From Alexandriicola marinus (lineage in GTDB: Bacteria > Pseudomonadota > Alphaproteobacteria > Rhodobacterales > Rhodobacteraceae), in the NCBI RefSeq assembly GCF_004000435.1, contig NZ_RBVZ01000005.1, forward strand, positions 62,001-126,000: a stretch of DNA of 64,000 nt, given 5' to 3'. The notes beneath the pieces are model-generated. The model ran no database searches. It saw only the letters and a program-made list of their open reading frames with translations, and was not told the DNA's origin. This document shows, piece after piece, positions 28,166 through 37,699 of the stretch. Position numbers and translations under genes: made by a program. Positions within the stretch are counted from its first letter, which is position 1, and the number at the start of each line of letters is the position of its first letter.

Positions 28166-29434
28166 ATGGATTCGATATTGGTGCGCGGTGGAAAGCCGCT
28201 TTCGGGACAAATCCCCATCGCCGGCGCCAAGAATGCCTGCCTTGCGCTGATGCCCGCCACGCTTCTGAGCGATGAACCGCTGACGCTGACGAACGCGCCC
28301 CGGCTGAGCGACATCAAGACGATGAGCACGCTTCTGCAATCGCTGGGCGCCGAGGTGTCGTCGCTTCAGGGCGGCAAAGTGATCGCCATGTCCTCGCACA
28401 GCCTCAATGGCGACCGGGCCGATTACGACATCGTGCGCAAGATGCGGGCGTCGAACCTTGTTCTGGGCCCGCTTCTGGCGCGGCTGGGAGAGGCGGTCGT
28501 CTCGCTGCCGGGGGGCTGCGCGATCGGCGCTCGGCCGATGGACATCCATATCGACGCGCTGACCGCGCTGGGCGCGGAGATCGAGCTGAAAGACGGCTAC
28601 CTTCACGCCAAGACATCGGGCGGTCTGAAGGGCGGGCGCGTGGCGCTCCGGTTCGCTTCGGTGGGTGCCACCGAGAACACGCTGATGGTCGCGACGCTGG
28701 CCAAGGGCACGACCGTGATCGAGAACGCGGCCCGCGAGCCGGAGATCGTCGATCTGGCCGAGTGCCTGACGAAGATGGGCGCCCGGATCGAAGGCGCGGG
28801 CGAAAGCCGGATCGAGATCGAGGGCGTTGACAGCCTGCACGGCGCCACGCATTCGGTCGTGACCGACCGGATCGAACTGGGGACCTTCATGCTGGCCCCC
28901 GTGATCGCGGGCGGCGAGGTGGAATGCCTCGGTGGCCGGCTCGGGCTGGTCTCGGCCTTCGCCGAGAAACTGGCCGAGGCCGGGGTCGAAATCACGGAAA
29001 CCGCCGCGGGCCTCAAGGTGCGCCGCAACGGCGAGATCCCGCGCGCCGTTGACGTGGTCACGGAGGTCTATCCCGGCTTTCCGACCGATCTTCAGGCCCA
29101 GATGATGGCGATGCTCTGCACCGCCCGGGGCACCAGCGTCCTGGAAGAGCGGATCTTCGAGAACCGGTTCATGCATGCCCCGGAACTCGTTCGCATGGGC
29201 GCCGATATCGAGGTTCATGGCGGCACCGCCACCGTGCGCGGCGTCGACCGGCTGCGCGGGGCACCGGTGATGGCCACCGATCTGCGGGCCTCGGTTTCGC
29301 TGATCCTCGCGGGGCTGGCCGCCGAGGGGGAGACCCGCGTCAACCGGGTCTATCACCTTGATCGCGGCTACGAATTCATCGAACAGAAACTCGGCGCCGT
29401 CGGTGCCGATATCGAAAGGGTGCGCGAAGAGTGA
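28166..29434 (+). CDS. murA: UDP-N-acetylglucosamine 1-carboxyvinyltransferase
   Basis: MurA catalyses the first committed step of peptidoglycan synthesis, adding enolpyruvyl to UDP-GlcNAc. The 422-residue enzyme has K22 in AGAKNA and the catalytic cysteine C118 in [13 protein letters not shown], so it should be fosfomycin-sensitive by active-site type. The remaining EPT-fold segments ([26 protein letters not shown]) are intact. Its stop overlaps the next start by 4 bases (GTGA). Confidence 0.98.
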   Translation: MDSILVRGGKPLSGQIPIAGAKNACLALMPATLLSDEPLTLTNAPRLSDIKTMSTLLQSLGAEVSSLQGGKVIAMSSHSLNGDRADYDIVRKMRASNLVLGPLLARLGEAVVSLPGGCAIGARPMDIHIDALTALGAEIELKDGYLHAKTSGGLKGGRVALRFASVGATENTLMVATLAKGTTVIENAAREPEIVDLAECLTKMGARIEGAGESRIEIEGVDSLHGATHSVVTDRIELGTFMLAPVIAGGEVECLGGRLGLVSAFAEKLAEAGVEITETAAGLKVRRNGEIPRAVDVVTEVYPGFPTDLQAQMMAMLCTARGTSVLEERIFENRFMHAPELVRMGADIEVHGGTATVRGVDRLRGAPVMATDLRASVSLILAGLAAEGETRVNRVYHLDRGYEFIEQKLGAVGADIERVREE

Positions 29435-29892
29435 CCGAGGATGCCCGTTTCGAAGATGCCGGCGAATCGCCGCTGCGGCTCAGAGCGTTCGACGCCGACG
29501 ATCTGGCCGTGATCTCGGCGCTCTTGCAGGATTCGGTCCTGCCGGGATCGGAAATCCGGTGGGAAAGAGGGGCACGTCGGCTTGCGCTTCTGGTGAACCG
29601 GTTTCGCTGGGAACGCCCTGCGCGTCCGCCGGAACGGGTGCAATCGCTTCTGGTCGTCGAAGGCGTCGAGGCCGTTCGCAGTCAGGGGATCGTGCCGGGG
29701 GACGGCGATACCGTTCTGTCGATCCTTGCCGCGGCGTTCGAGCCGGGCGACGCACCGGGGGGCGATGTCGTCCTGACATTCGCGGGCGACGGGGCCATTG
29801 CCGCACGGGTCGAGGCGCTCGAGGTCGTGTTGCGCGACGTGACACGCCCCTATGTCGCGCCTTCGGGCAAGACGCCGCATCACCCCGAATGA
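29431..29892 (+). CDS. DUF2948 family protein
   Basis: This 153-residue protein is typical for DUF2948: [31 protein letters not shown] at the N-terminus, [12 protein letters not shown], then [37 protein letters not shown] at the end. The family is nearly confined to alphaproteobacteria, is encoded between murA and hisD and has no assigned function. It begins with GTG overlapping the murA stop. Confidence 0.9.
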   Translation: MTEDARFEDAGESPLRLRAFDADDLAVISALLQDSVLPGSEIRWERGARRLALLVNRFRWERPARPPERVQSLLVVEGVEAVRSQGIVPGDGDTVLSILAAAFEPGDAPGGDVVLTFAGDGAIAARVEALEVVLRDVTRPYVAPSGKTPHHPE

Positions 29893-29990
29893 TCCGATCC
29901 CGTGGCCCGGTGCCGCAGGACGCGTGCCGCCCGGTTGAGCCTTGGATGCGGGGCCGCTAAGGGTGCGGTCCATCAACGGAGAGAAAGTCC

Positions 29991-31292
29991 ATGCCTCAAC
30001 ACCTGTCGACGATGGATCCCGATTTCGAGGCGCGGTTTGCCGAACTGCTGAATTCCAAGCGCGAGGACAGCGTCGATGTGGACGATGCTGTGGCCGCCAT
30101 CATCGCCGATGTGCGCACCCGTGGTGACGCGGCGCTGATCGACTACACCCGCCGGTTCGACAGGCTCGATCTGCTCGGTCGTCCGATCCGGGTCTCCGAG
30201 GCCGAGATTGACGCGGCAATCGCCGATGTCCCCGCGGCGGAGCAGACCGCGCTGGAGCAGGCGGCCGACAGGATCGGCGCCTATCACGCGCGCCAGATGC
30301 CCGAGGATGCCCGCTGGACCGACGAGGCCGGCGCCGAACTGGGCTGGCGCTGGGGGCCGGTTTCGGCCGCGGGTCTCTATGTGCCGGGGGGGCTGGCCTC
30401 TTATCCGTCCTCCGTCCTGATGAACGCGGTTCCGGCCAAGGTGGCCGGTGTCCCGCGCCTTGCCATGTGCGTCCCGATGCCGGGCGGCGTGGTGAACCCG
30501 CTGGTTCTGGCCGCGGCCCGCATCGCGGGCGTGGACGAGGTCTACCGGGTCGGCGGCGCACAGGCGATTGCCGCGATGGCCTTTGGTACGGAAAGCATTG
30601 CGCCCGTTGACAAGATCACCGGCCCGGGCAACGCCTATGTCGCCGCGGCCAAGCGGCGGGTCTTCGGCAAGGTGGGGATCGACATGATCGCGGGGCCGTC
30701 GGAGATCCTCGTGATCGCGGACGGGGAGAACGATCCCGACTGGCTGGCGCTCGACCTGATGAGCCAGGCCGAACACGACGAAAGCGCCCAGTCCATCCTC
30801 ATCACGGACGATGCCGATCTGGCGCGCCGGGTCGAAGCGGCCGTCAGCGCCCGGCTGGAAACGCTGGAGCGGCGGGCCATCGCGGGCGCAAGCTGGCGTG
30901 ACTATGGTGCCATCATCCTGGTGCGTGACATCGACGAGGCGGCCGCATTGTCCGACAGGATCGCCCCTGAGCATCTGGAATTGTGTGTGGCCGACGCGGA
31001 GGCGCTTTTCGCAAAGATCACCCATGCAGGTGCGGTGTTCCTTGGCCAGTGGACGCCCGAGGCGATCGGCGACTACGTGGGCGGGCCGAACCATGTTCTG
31101 CCCACGGCGCGGTCGGCGCGGTTCTCGTCCGGACTGGGCGTTCTTGATTTCCTCAAGCGCACGACGGTCGCACGGATGACACCCGAAAGCCTGCGCGCCA
31201 TCGGACCCGCCGCCGAGGTGCTGGCCGCCTCCGAAAGCCTCGAGGCGCATGGGTTGAGCGTCACGGCACGGCTGACGCGGCTCAATAGCTGA
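29991..31292 (+). CDS. hisD: histidinol dehydrogenase
   Basis: HisD is the zinc enzyme for the last two steps of histidine synthesis, oxidising L-histidinol to L-histidine with two NAD. The 433 residues contain VPGGLASYPSSVLMNAVPAKVAGV, the GGAQAIAAMAFGTE motif, the signature DMIAGPSEILVIADG and the catalytic segment IAPEHLE. Length is normal. GGAGAGAAAGTCC precedes the ATG. It stands in the murA-DUF2948-hisD-UPF0262 order that is conserved in Rhodobacterales. Confidence 0.98.
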   Translation: MPQHLSTMDPDFEARFAELLNSKREDSVDVDDAVAAIIADVRTRGDAALIDYTRRFDRLDLLGRPIRVSEAEIDAAIADVPAAEQTALEQAADRIGAYHARQMPEDARWTDEAGAELGWRWGPVSAAGLYVPGGLASYPSSVLMNAVPAKVAGVPRLAMCVPMPGGVVNPLVLAAARIAGVDEVYRVGGAQAIAAMAFGTESIAPVDKITGPGNAYVAAAKRRVFGKVGIDMIAGPSEILVIADGENDPDWLALDLMSQAEHDESAQSILITDDADLARRVEAAVSARLETLERRAIAGASWRDYGAIILVRDIDEAAALSDRIAPEHLELCVADAEALFAKITHAGAVFLGQWTPEAIGDYVGGPNHVLPTARSARFSSGLGVLDFLKRTTVARMTPESLRAIGPAAEVLAASESLEAHGLSVTARLTRLNS

Positions 31293-31407
31293 GACGCCAT
31301 TTCTCGACCCGCCCGACAGACCATCAGTCTGATCCGGTGCCGGCCCGGGCATTGCACCCGGGGCCGCTGCGGGGTAGCCAAGGCCATTGCCAGCGCCGGA
31401 CCGACCC

Positions 31408-31887
31408 ATGACCCGCATCATCGATATCGAACTCGACGATTCCGATCTGCCCCCGCCCACGCCCGAGATCGAGCAGGAGCGGCGTGTCGCGATCTTCGAT
31501 CTTCTCGAAGACAACAGCTTTGAGCTGCCCCCGCGGGAGGACAGACAGGTCCCTCCCGGGCCGTACAAGCTGGCGCTTGCGATCCGCGACCGCAGGCTCG
31601 TGGTTGAGGTCCTGACCGAGGCCGGCGACACCGCGGCCTCGTTCCACCTGTCGCTGGGGCCGTTCCGTCAGGTGGTGAAGGATTACTTCCAAATCTGCGA
31701 AAGCTATTTCGACGCGGTCAAGACATTGCCGCCCAGCCAGATCGAGACCATCGACATGGCCCGGCGCGGCATCCACAACGAGGGCGCGCGCGTCTTGCAG
31801 GAACGGCTGGAGGGCAAGGTCATCCTGGATGAGGATACCGCCCGGAGGTTGTTCACCCTCGTCTGTGTCCTCAATTTCGGGGTCTAG
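31408..31887 (+). CDS. UPF0262 family protein
   Basis: This 159-residue soluble protein has the UPF0262 pattern: EQERRVAIFDLLEDNSFEL, SFHLSLGPFRQVVKDYFQICESYFDAVK, and DMARRGIHNEGARVLQERLEGK, ending in LFTLVCVLNFGV. It has no assigned function and is restricted to alphaproteobacteria. The ATG at 31408 gives MTRIIDIELDD, the usual N-terminus. It is followed 4 bases later by a phosphatase gene. Confidence 0.92.
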   Translation: MTRIIDIELDDSDLPPPTPEIEQERRVAIFDLLEDNSFELPPREDRQVPPGPYKLALAIRDRRLVVEVLTEAGDTAASFHLSLGPFRQVVKDYFQICESYFDAVKTLPPSQIETIDMARRGIHNEGARVLQERLEGKVILDEDTARRLFTLVCVLNFGV

Positions 31888-31891
31888 GGCG

Positions 31892-32380
31892 GTGCCGGCG
31901 GACGCATCTGTTCAGAACCTGCCGCAATCTGTTCTTTTCTGTTGCGATCATAATTCCGTCCGCTCGCCCATGGCGGAAGGGATCATGAAGAAATTCTACG
32001 GCACCGAATGCTATATCCAGTCGGTCGGCGTGCGCAGCGACATGGAGATCGACGGCTTTGCGATCACCGTCTGCGAAGAGATCGGGGTCGAACTGTCCCG
32101 CCACAGATCGCGCTCCTTCGACGAGATGGAGGAATGGGGCGACGACCTGTCGTCCTTCGATCTGGTGCTCGCGCTGTCACCGGCCTCGCAACGGCGGGCG
32201 CTGGATCTGACGCGGTTCTATCACCTCGATGTCGAATACTGGCCGATCCTCGATCCGACGGGGCTGGGCCGCACCCGCGAGGAAAAGCTCGATGCCTACC
32301 GCCAGACACGCGACATGATCATCGCCAAGCTGACCGAACGTTGGGGCGCGCCGCGGGGGCAAGGCGCGGGCGCCGCATGA
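31892..32380 (+). CDS. low-molecular-weight protein-tyrosine-phosphatase family protein
   Basis: This 162-residue protein has the active-site loop CDHNSVRS (C18-x5-R24) near the N-terminus and the general-acid region WPILDPTG. It fits the LMW phosphatase/arsenate reductase superfamily; which activity applies is not decided by sequence. The GTG at 31892 is the first start in frame after the UPF0262 stop. The stop overlaps the next ATG (ATGA), so the gene is coupled to the acetyltransferase. Confidence 0.85.
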   Translation: MPADASVQNLPQSVLFCCDHNSVRSPMAEGIMKKFYGTECYIQSVGVRSDMEIDGFAITVCEEIGVELSRHRSRSFDEMEEWGDDLSSFDLVLALSPASQRRALDLTRFYHLDVEYWPILDPTGLGRTREEKLDAYRQTRDMIIAKLTERWGAPRGQGAGAA

Positions 32381-32967
32381 CGGCCCTGCGATACCAGGTC
32401 CTGCGCGGGGATGCTGTCGACGCCGCACTTGATGCGCTGGCCGCTCTCAGGATCGAGGTCTTTCGCGAATGGCCTTACCTTTACGACGGCGATCCCGACT
32501 ACGAACGCCGATACATGGCCTCCTACCGCGACAGCCGCGATGCGATCCTCGTGGCGGCGCTTGACGGCGGCAGAATCGTGGGGGCCGCGACGGGCACCCC
32601 GATGGAAGATCACGCCGATGAATTCGGGGCCGCGATCCGTGCGCATGGCATGGAGATCGGGGATATCTTCTATTGCGCCGAAAGCGTGCTCTTGCCGCAA
32701 TATCGCGGGCAGGGGGCGGGACACGCCTTTTTCGGCGCCCGCGAAGAACACGCCCGTGCGCTGGGCCGAAAGACCAGCCTGTTCTGCGCTGTCGTCCGAC
32801 CGCAAGCGCATCCCGCGCGCGATCCGGCCTACCGGCCGCTCGATACGTTCTGGCGCAAGCGCGGGTATCGACCAGTCGACGGGCTGATGGCCGAATATTC
32901 CTGGCGCGATCTCGGTGAGATCGAGGAAACATCCAAGCCCATGCAATTCTGGGGGAAATCGCTATGA
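32377..32967 (+). CDS. GNAT family acetyltransferase
   Basis: This 196-residue protein has the N-acetyltransferase motif A as SVLLPQYRGQGAGHAFFGAREEHARALG, in which QYRGQGAG binds acetyl-CoA, and a C-terminal FWRKRGYRPVDGLMAEYSW typical of a GNAT beta-hairpin. The acceptor is unknown. Starts and stops overlap those of the phosphatase upstream and the carbon-nitrogen hydrolase downstream by 4 bases each, so the three are probably one operon. Confidence 0.87.
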   Translation: MTALRYQVLRGDAVDAALDALAALRIEVFREWPYLYDGDPDYERRYMASYRDSRDAILVAALDGGRIVGAATGTPMEDHADEFGAAIRAHGMEIGDIFYCAESVLLPQYRGQGAGHAFFGAREEHARALGRKTSLFCAVVRPQAHPARDPAYRPLDTFWRKRGYRPVDGLMAEYSWRDLGEIEETSKPMQFWGKSL

Positions 32968-33833
32968 CGCGCATCGCATCTCTTGCATGGCACTGCCAGA
33001 GGGTCTCGGGCTGGGCCGAGCAGGAAGCCCGGCTGATCGAGGCGATAGACCCGCTGAAGGCCGATCTTGTGCTTTTGCCGGAATATGCGGGCCTCGACGC
33101 GGCCCTTGTGGGCCGGACCCCGCCGCAGGACATCGCGTCGTGGATGGCGCTCGCCTCAGAGAGGTCGGGGGACTGGATGGGGCAGCTGTCGTCGGTCGCG
33201 AAACGCACCGGTGCGTGGGTCTGCGGCGCCTCGCTGCCGGTCGAAACACCGCGTGGCTATGTCAATCGCGGCTTCTTCGCCGCGCCCTGGGGCGAGGTCC
33301 ATTGCCAGGACAAGCTGATCCCGACACCCTTTGAACGTGACGGGATGGGGATCGTGCCGGGGCAGGGGCTGAGCGTGATCGACACCGTGATGGGCCGCTT
33401 CGGAATGCTGATCTGCTATGACAGCGAATTCCCGATCCTTGCTCGCAAACTGGTCGAGGCGCAGTGCGACATGATCCTCGTGCCGTCCTGCACCGAATTC
33501 GAGGCGGGCCAGACCCGCGTGCGGCAATCCTGTCGCGCCCGCGCCATCGAAGGGCAATGCGTCGTGGTGCAGGCCCCGCTCGTGGGTGCGGTCGAGGGCT
33601 GCGATATCATCGACATGAGCCGTGGCCGGCCCGGCATCTTCGTGCCGCCCGATCACGGGATGCCGGCGGATGGCATCCTTGCCCAAGGCGCGGCCAATAC
33701 GCCCGGCCACGCGTTGGCCGAGGTCGATTTCGCAGCCGTGGGCCGGGTCCGGCGCGAGGGGCAGGTGGGCAACGTCGCCCACTGGCCCGAGCAGGACCGC
33801 GTCGACACGAACATCAGGCTCCTGTCGCTCTGA
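32964..33833 (+). CDS. carbon-nitrogen hydrolase (nitrilase superfamily)
   Basis: This 289-residue amidase-type enzyme has the catalytic triad E40 (LLPEYAG), K117 (CQDKLIP) and C151 (LICYDSEFP). The superfamily hydrolyses non-peptide C-N bonds; the substrate is not evident. The direct coupling to a GNAT acetyltransferase raises the possibility of opposed acylation and deacylation of one small amine, which is inference. The ATG at 32964 overlaps the acetyltransferase stop. Confidence 0.9.
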   Translation: MTRIASLAWHCQRVSGWAEQEARLIEAIDPLKADLVLLPEYAGLDAALVGRTPPQDIASWMALASERSGDWMGQLSSVAKRTGAWVCGASLPVETPRGYVNRGFFAAPWGEVHCQDKLIPTPFERDGMGIVPGQGLSVIDTVMGRFGMLICYDSEFPILARKLVEAQCDMILVPSCTEFEAGQTRVRQSCRARAIEGQCVVVQAPLVGAVEGCDIIDMSRGRPGIFVPPDHGMPADGILAQGAANTPGHALAEVDFAAVGRVRREGQVGNVAHWPEQDRVDTNIRLLSL

Positions 33834-33920
33834 CGAGATTTGCCTTGAAAACCGGGCCGAAGCGGCCCATATGCTGCCCCTGTCCGCCCATCGTGGCGGT
33901 CAACCAAGCATGGAGAGAAC

Positions 33921-34139
33921 ATGGCCAAGGAAGAACTGCTCGAATTTCCCGGTGTCGTGAAGGAACTCCTGCCGAACGCGACATTCAGGGTCGAGCTGGA
34001 AAACGGCCATGAGATCATCGCGCATACGGCGGGCAAACTTCGCAAGAACCGTATCCGCGTGCTCGCGGGTGACAAGGTGCAGGTCGAGATGACCCCCTAT
34101 GATCTGACCAAGGGTCGGATCAATTATCGCTTCCGGTAA
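33921..34139 (+). CDS. infA: translation initiation factor IF-1
   Basis: This 72-residue single OB-fold protein binds the 30S A site in initiation. The sequence [22 protein letters not shown] and the ending [11 protein letters not shown] are diagnostic. GGAGAGAAC precedes the ATG. maf follows 6 bases after its stop. Confidence 0.99.
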   Translation: MAKEELLEFPGVVKELLPNATFRVELENGHEIIAHTAGKLRKNRIRVLAGDKVQVEMTPYDLTKGRINYRFR

Positions 34140-34145
34140 GATTTC

Positions 34146-34751
34146 GTGACGGCCCTGCCAGTCGAGGCCGGGCTTTCGCTCGTGCTGGGATCGGCGAGCC
34201 CGCGCCGTCGCGAACTGCTGGGCCGCATCGGGCTGGTGCCCGATGACACCCGGCCCCCCGATATCGACGAAACCCCCCACAGGGACGAAACGCCCCGCGC
34301 CTATGTCGCGCGGATCGCGCGCCAAAAGGCAGGCGCGCTGGACCTGCGCGACGGTGAAGTCGCGCTTTGCGCCGATACGACGGTCGCGCTGGGCCGCCGG
34401 ATCCTGGGCAAGCCCGAGGATGCCGACGAGGCCCGCGCCTTTCTGCGCGCGCTGTCGGGGCGGCGCCACCGGGTGATCACGTCGGTCGCGGTGCGACGGG
34501 GCGACCGGGTCTGGCAGAAACACAGCGAGACCAGCGTCAGCGTCAAGCGCCTCTCGCCGCGCGAGATCGAGGCCTATATCGCCACCGGTGACTGGCAGGG
34601 CAAGGCCGGCGGTTACGCGATCCAGGGGCCCGCGGGCGCATTCATTCCGGCGATCAGCGGCGATTACAGCGGTGTCATGGGCCTGCCGCTTTCCGTCACC
34701 GTGGGTCTTTTGCAGGCCGCGGGATATCCCGTCTATGGAGAGGCATCATGA
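34146..34751 (+). CDS. maf: Maf family nucleoside triphosphate pyrophosphatase
   Basis: Maf hydrolyses non-canonical or excess nucleoside triphosphates to monophosphates. The 201 residues show the phosphate-binding [16 protein letters not shown] near residue 14, the acidic [18 protein letters not shown] segment and [16 protein letters not shown]. The start is GTG at 34146, directly after infA. The stop overlaps the next ATG (ATGA), as in the infA-maf-rng-yacG clusters of other Rhodobacterales. Confidence 0.93.
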   Translation: MTALPVEAGLSLVLGSASPRRRELLGRIGLVPDDTRPPDIDETPHRDETPRAYVARIARQKAGALDLRDGEVALCADTTVALGRRILGKPEDADEARAFLRALSGRRHRVITSVAVRRGDRVWQKHSETSVSVKRLSPREIEAYIATGDWQGKAGGYAIQGPAGAFIPAISGDYSGVMGLPLSVTVGLLQAAGYPVYGEAS

Positions 34752-35779
34752 AGGGCCGTCGCATCGTTCTGGATCACGTGAAGGGCGCCGAGGCGGCCGC
34801 CCTGATGGTCGATGGCAGGCTCGACGATCTTCTGGTCGATGACGTCTCTGCGCCCCGGCCCGGCGCGATCTACCGCGCGATCTGTGACCGGCCCCTCAAG
34901 GGGCAGGGCGGCATGATCGTCCGCCTGCCCGAAGGGGGCACGGGCTGGCTGCGCGGCGCCAGGGGGCTGGCCCCCGGTCAGGCCATTCTGGTTCAGGTCA
35001 CCGGCGTGGCCGAGCCCGGCAAGGCCGTGCCGATGACCGACCGCGTCCTGTTCAAGAGCCGCTATGCCATCGTCACCCCCGGCGCGCCGGGGCTGAACAT
35101 CAGCCGCCAGATACGCGACGACGACGAGCGGGACAGGCTCCACATCATCGCGCGCGCCGAGATGGAGGGCAGCGAGGCGGGCCTGATCCTGCGGTCGGCC
35201 GCCGAAGGCGCAGACGAGGACGAGATCGCCGAGGATATCGCGGCCATGCTGGCCCTGGCCGAAGCCGTCGCGGGCGACGCGTCGGGCGACAGCCCCGAGG
35301 CGCTTACCGAAGGGGACGGGCCGCATGCCCTGGCCTGGCGCGAATGGCGCGCGGGCGACGTGGTGACCGAGTCCGGCGGGTTCGAGCGGGAAGGCGTGCT
35401 TGACCGGATCGCCGCGCTGGCAAGCCCGGTGCACGAACTGAACCCCGGCACGATGGTGGTGGAGGCCACCCGCGCGCTGGTGGCCGTCGACGTCAACACC
35501 GGTGCCGATACCTCGCCGGCCGCCGCGCTCAAGACCAACCTCGCGGCGGCGCGCGAGTTGCCCCGCGCGCTCCGGCTGCGGGGGCTTGGCGGCCAGATCG
35601 TCGTGGATTTCGCCTCCATGCCCAAGGGGCAGCGCAAGCAGCTGGAACAGGGCCTGCGCGCGGCGTTCCGGGCCGATTCGATCGAGACCAGCCTTGTGGG
35701 CTGGACGGTGATGGGGCTCTATGAGTTGCAACGCAAACGCGAACGGCCCGCGCTGGCCCGGATCATCGAGGAGGTGTGA
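34748..35779 (+). CDS. rng: short ribonuclease E/G family protein
   Basis: This 343-residue endoribonuclease homologue keeps the two catalytic aspartates in VDVNTG (about D248) and GGQIVVDF (about D287) and the 5'-sensor region. The CPxCxG zinc-link motif of classical RNase E/G is absent and the protein ends at RIIEEV, about 140 residues shorter than E. coli RNase G. Short paralogues of this type occur in alphaproteobacteria; their RNA targets are unclear. It overlaps maf by 4 bases and yacG by 1 base. Confidence 0.88.
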   Translation: MKGRRIVLDHVKGAEAAALMVDGRLDDLLVDDVSAPRPGAIYRAICDRPLKGQGGMIVRLPEGGTGWLRGARGLAPGQAILVQVTGVAEPGKAVPMTDRVLFKSRYAIVTPGAPGLNISRQIRDDDERDRLHIIARAEMEGSEAGLILRSAAEGADEDEIAEDIAAMLALAEAVAGDASGDSPEALTEGDGPHALAWREWRAGDVVTESGGFEREGVLDRIAALASPVHELNPGTMVVEATRALVAVDVNTGADTSPAAALKTNLAAARELPRALRLRGLGGQIVVDFASMPKGQRKQLEQGLRAAFRADSIETSLVGWTVMGLYELQRKRERPALARIIEEV

Positions 35780-35955
35780 TGTCCTGTCCGATCTGCAGCA
35801 AGGAGACCGATCCGAAATACCGCCCGTTCTGTTCGAAACGCTGTGCGGATGTGGATCTGGCCAAATGGCTGAGCGGGTCCTACGCGATCCCGGCGGAACC
35901 TGCCGATGAAGACGATCTCGGCTCTGACGACGACATCCCGCCCCGCACCCATTGA
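35779..35955 (+). CDS. yacG: DNA gyrase inhibitor YacG
   Basis: This 58-residue zinc-finger protein has four cysteines in MSCPICSKE and FCSKRCADVDL, the YacG pattern C-x2-C-x15-C-x3-C, followed by LAKWLSGSYAIP and an acidic tail. In E. coli YacG binds GyrB and blocks DNA binding. The ATG at 35779 overlaps the rng stop (TGATG) with GAGGAGG upstream. Confidence 0.95.
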   Translation: MSCPICSKETDPKYRPFCSKRCADVDLAKWLSGSYAIPAEPADEDDLGSDDDIPPRTH

Positions 35956-35961
35956 GACGGG

Positions 35962-36582
35962 TCAGGTCGCTCGCAATTCCTCGTAACTTGTCATGATCGC
36001 GTCGCGGTAGGCCGGTCGGTCCGCAAGGCGCGCGTAATAGGCCCGTATGGCGGGCGGCGGGTCGCGCGGGATGTCCATGTCGAAATACCGATAGAGTCCG
36101 GCGCCGACCGCGATATCGGCCATCGAGAAGGCGTCGCCGTTCAGCCAGTCGCGGTCCTCAAGCCCCGTGGCAAGGATCGTGAGGGCCTCTTCGAGGGACG
36201 CGATGTTGCGACGGATCTGGTCGGGTGCGCGCTGTGCAGGGGGCGTGCGCACGACCTGCCAGAAGACACCGATCAGCGCGGGATAGAAGGTGCTGACCCC
36301 CCAATCCATCCACTGGTCGCCGACGGGGCCGGGCGCAAGGCGCCCGGTCCGTGCGGCGAGGTGGCGCAGCACCGCATGGCTTTCCCAAAGGACAAGACCG
36401 TCGTCTTCCTGCCAGACCGGCACCCGAGCATTGGGGTTGAGGGCGCGAAATGCATCGGTGTCGGTCTGGCCATAGCGGCCACCCGCATCGATGCGCTCGT
36501 AATCGAGGCCCAGCTCGGCCAGCGCCCACATCACCTTCTGGACGTTGACCGAACTGGCACGGCCCCAAAGCCTGTCCGTCAT
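35962..36582 (-). CDS. glutathione S-transferase family protein
   Basis: This 206-residue protein has the thioredoxin-like N domain (SSVNVQKVMWALAELGLDYERID, PNARVPVWQEDDGLVLWESHAVLRHLA) and the helical C domain with FSMADIAVGAGLYRYFDMDIPRD. The E-S pair that binds the glutathione gamma-glutamyl part is present in WESHAV. The substrate is unknown. The start MTDRLWGRASS at 36582 is preferred to a codon 6 residues upstream. It is convergent with yacG, with stops 7 bases apart. Confidence 0.9.
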   Translation of the reverse strand: MTDRLWGRASSVNVQKVMWALAELGLDYERIDAGGRYGQTDTDAFRALNPNARVPVWQEDDGLVLWESHAVLRHLAARTGRLAPGPVGDQWMDWGVSTFYPALIGVFWQVVRTPPAQRAPDQIRRNIASLEEALTILATGLEDRDWLNGDAFSMADIAVGAGLYRYFDMDIPRDPPPAIRAYYARLADRPAYRDAIMTSYEELRAT

Positions 36583-36606
36583 TGTGCTGTCCCGTGCCAA
36601 GCGCGT

Positions 36607-36652
36607 CGATTTCCTTGAAGGAAATCGAACCGGAACCTTTGAAAGGTTCCGG
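36607..36652. repeat. twin-palindrome element, copy 2
   Basis: The first palindrome has arms CGATTTCCTT and AAGGAAATCG (36607-36627), the second arms CCGGAACCTTT and AAAGGTTCCGG (36630-36652). Both centres are a single G in a TTGAA core. The element fills the gap between the stop of the cyclase gene and the start of the GST gene, both on the minus strand, and has no U-tract. Confidence 0.85.
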
Positions 36653-36658
36653 TCCCGG

Positions 36659-37615
36659 TCACTTGATGGCCTGCGGGTTGATCGGCGAGCCTGCCGCGCC
36701 GGGGATATGAAGCGGGGGCGCGGAGAAGAAGAATTCGTAGACCCCGTCTTCTGCGCAATCCTCGGCCAGTTCCTTGACGTAGAAGATCTCGCCCATCGAG
36801 ATGCCGATGGCCGGGATCACCACCCAGTGCCACGGCTGGTTCGCCTCGTCGGTTTCGTTCGGCCGCACCTCGCAGCCCCACGTGTCGGCGCAGATCGCGG
36901 CGATATCCTTTTCCTTGATCCAATAGGCCGTCTCGAAGGCAAGGCCCGGCGCGTCGCCGCCCGCATAGCCCGTCCAGTCCCCCTTGGCGAGGCAGCGTTC
37001 CTGGTGACCGGTGCGTACGATCACGAAGTCGCCCTTGCGGATTTCGACGCCCTGCGCCTCGGCGCAGCCGTCGAGGTCGGCATTGGTGATCGGATAGCCG
37101 TCATCGAGGCTGTCCACGCCCTTCCATCGCGCGATATCCAGCAGGACACCCCGGCCGACCATCTTGTCGCGCACATTCTCGATGCCGAGGTGCTTGGCGC
37201 CATTGACCGTCACATCGGTCGCGGGAAAGCCGTTGTACATCTCCTCGTCGAGGAAGATGTGGCACAGCGCGTCCCACTGGGTCGACCCCTGGCAGGGCAG
37301 GTTGATCGCGTCGTCGGCATAGCGCAGGTAGGCCTTGCCGTCGCCATCCTGTTCGCCGACCACGGCGTCGGTGCCTGTGGCCAGCATCTGGTGGATCATG
37401 TTCCACCGCCCCCCGAACAGGCCCGACTGGATCTTTTCTTTCAGATCGAGGCCGAGGGCGAATGTCTTGCCCTTGCGCACCAGCTTGGCCGCCGCGACGA
37501 TATCTTCGGGTGAGATATTGTTCAGTGTGCCAATTTGATCATCTGCCCCCCAGCGCCCCTTGTTCGACAGCTTCTTTGCTGTTTCGTAGATATAATCCCT
37601 GCCGAATTTCGACAT
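36659..37615 (-). CDS. cyclase family protein (kynurenine formamidase-like)
   Basis: This 318-residue protein belongs to the cyclase/KynB superfamily of metal hydrolases. The metal site pattern HxGTHxDxP is represented here by GSTQWDALCHIFLD, and later segments IRKGDFVIVRTGHQERC and HWVVIPAIGISMGEIFYVKELAEDC match the longer subgroup. Activity could be formamidase, lactone or amide hydrolysis; the substrate is not determined. The start MSKFGRDYIYE at 37615 has GGAGGGAAT upstream. It is divergent from the OsmC gene. Confidence 0.88.
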   Translation of the reverse strand: MSKFGRDYIYETAKKLSNKGRWGADDQIGTLNNISPEDIVAAAKLVRKGKTFALGLDLKEKIQSGLFGGRWNMIHQMLATGTDAVVGEQDGDGKAYLRYADDAINLPCQGSTQWDALCHIFLDEEMYNGFPATDVTVNGAKHLGIENVRDKMVGRGVLLDIARWKGVDSLDDGYPITNADLDGCAEAQGVEIRKGDFVIVRTGHQERCLAKGDWTGYAGGDAPGLAFETAYWIKEKDIAAICADTWGCEVRPNETDEANQPWHWVVIPAIGISMGEIFYVKELAEDCAEDGVYEFFFSAPPLHIPGAAGSPINPQAIK

Positions 37616-37699
37616 CGCGATTCCCTCCTTGTTGACCCGGCACATCACCGTTATTTATCGACTGAACAATTAGCTGACGCGGCTGTCAACGGGGGAGTG

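Noticed and set aside
27839-29356. 505-codon minus-strand open frame opposite murA
   Set aside because: MurA on the plus strand is complete with catalytic residues; the antisense frame has shadow composition.
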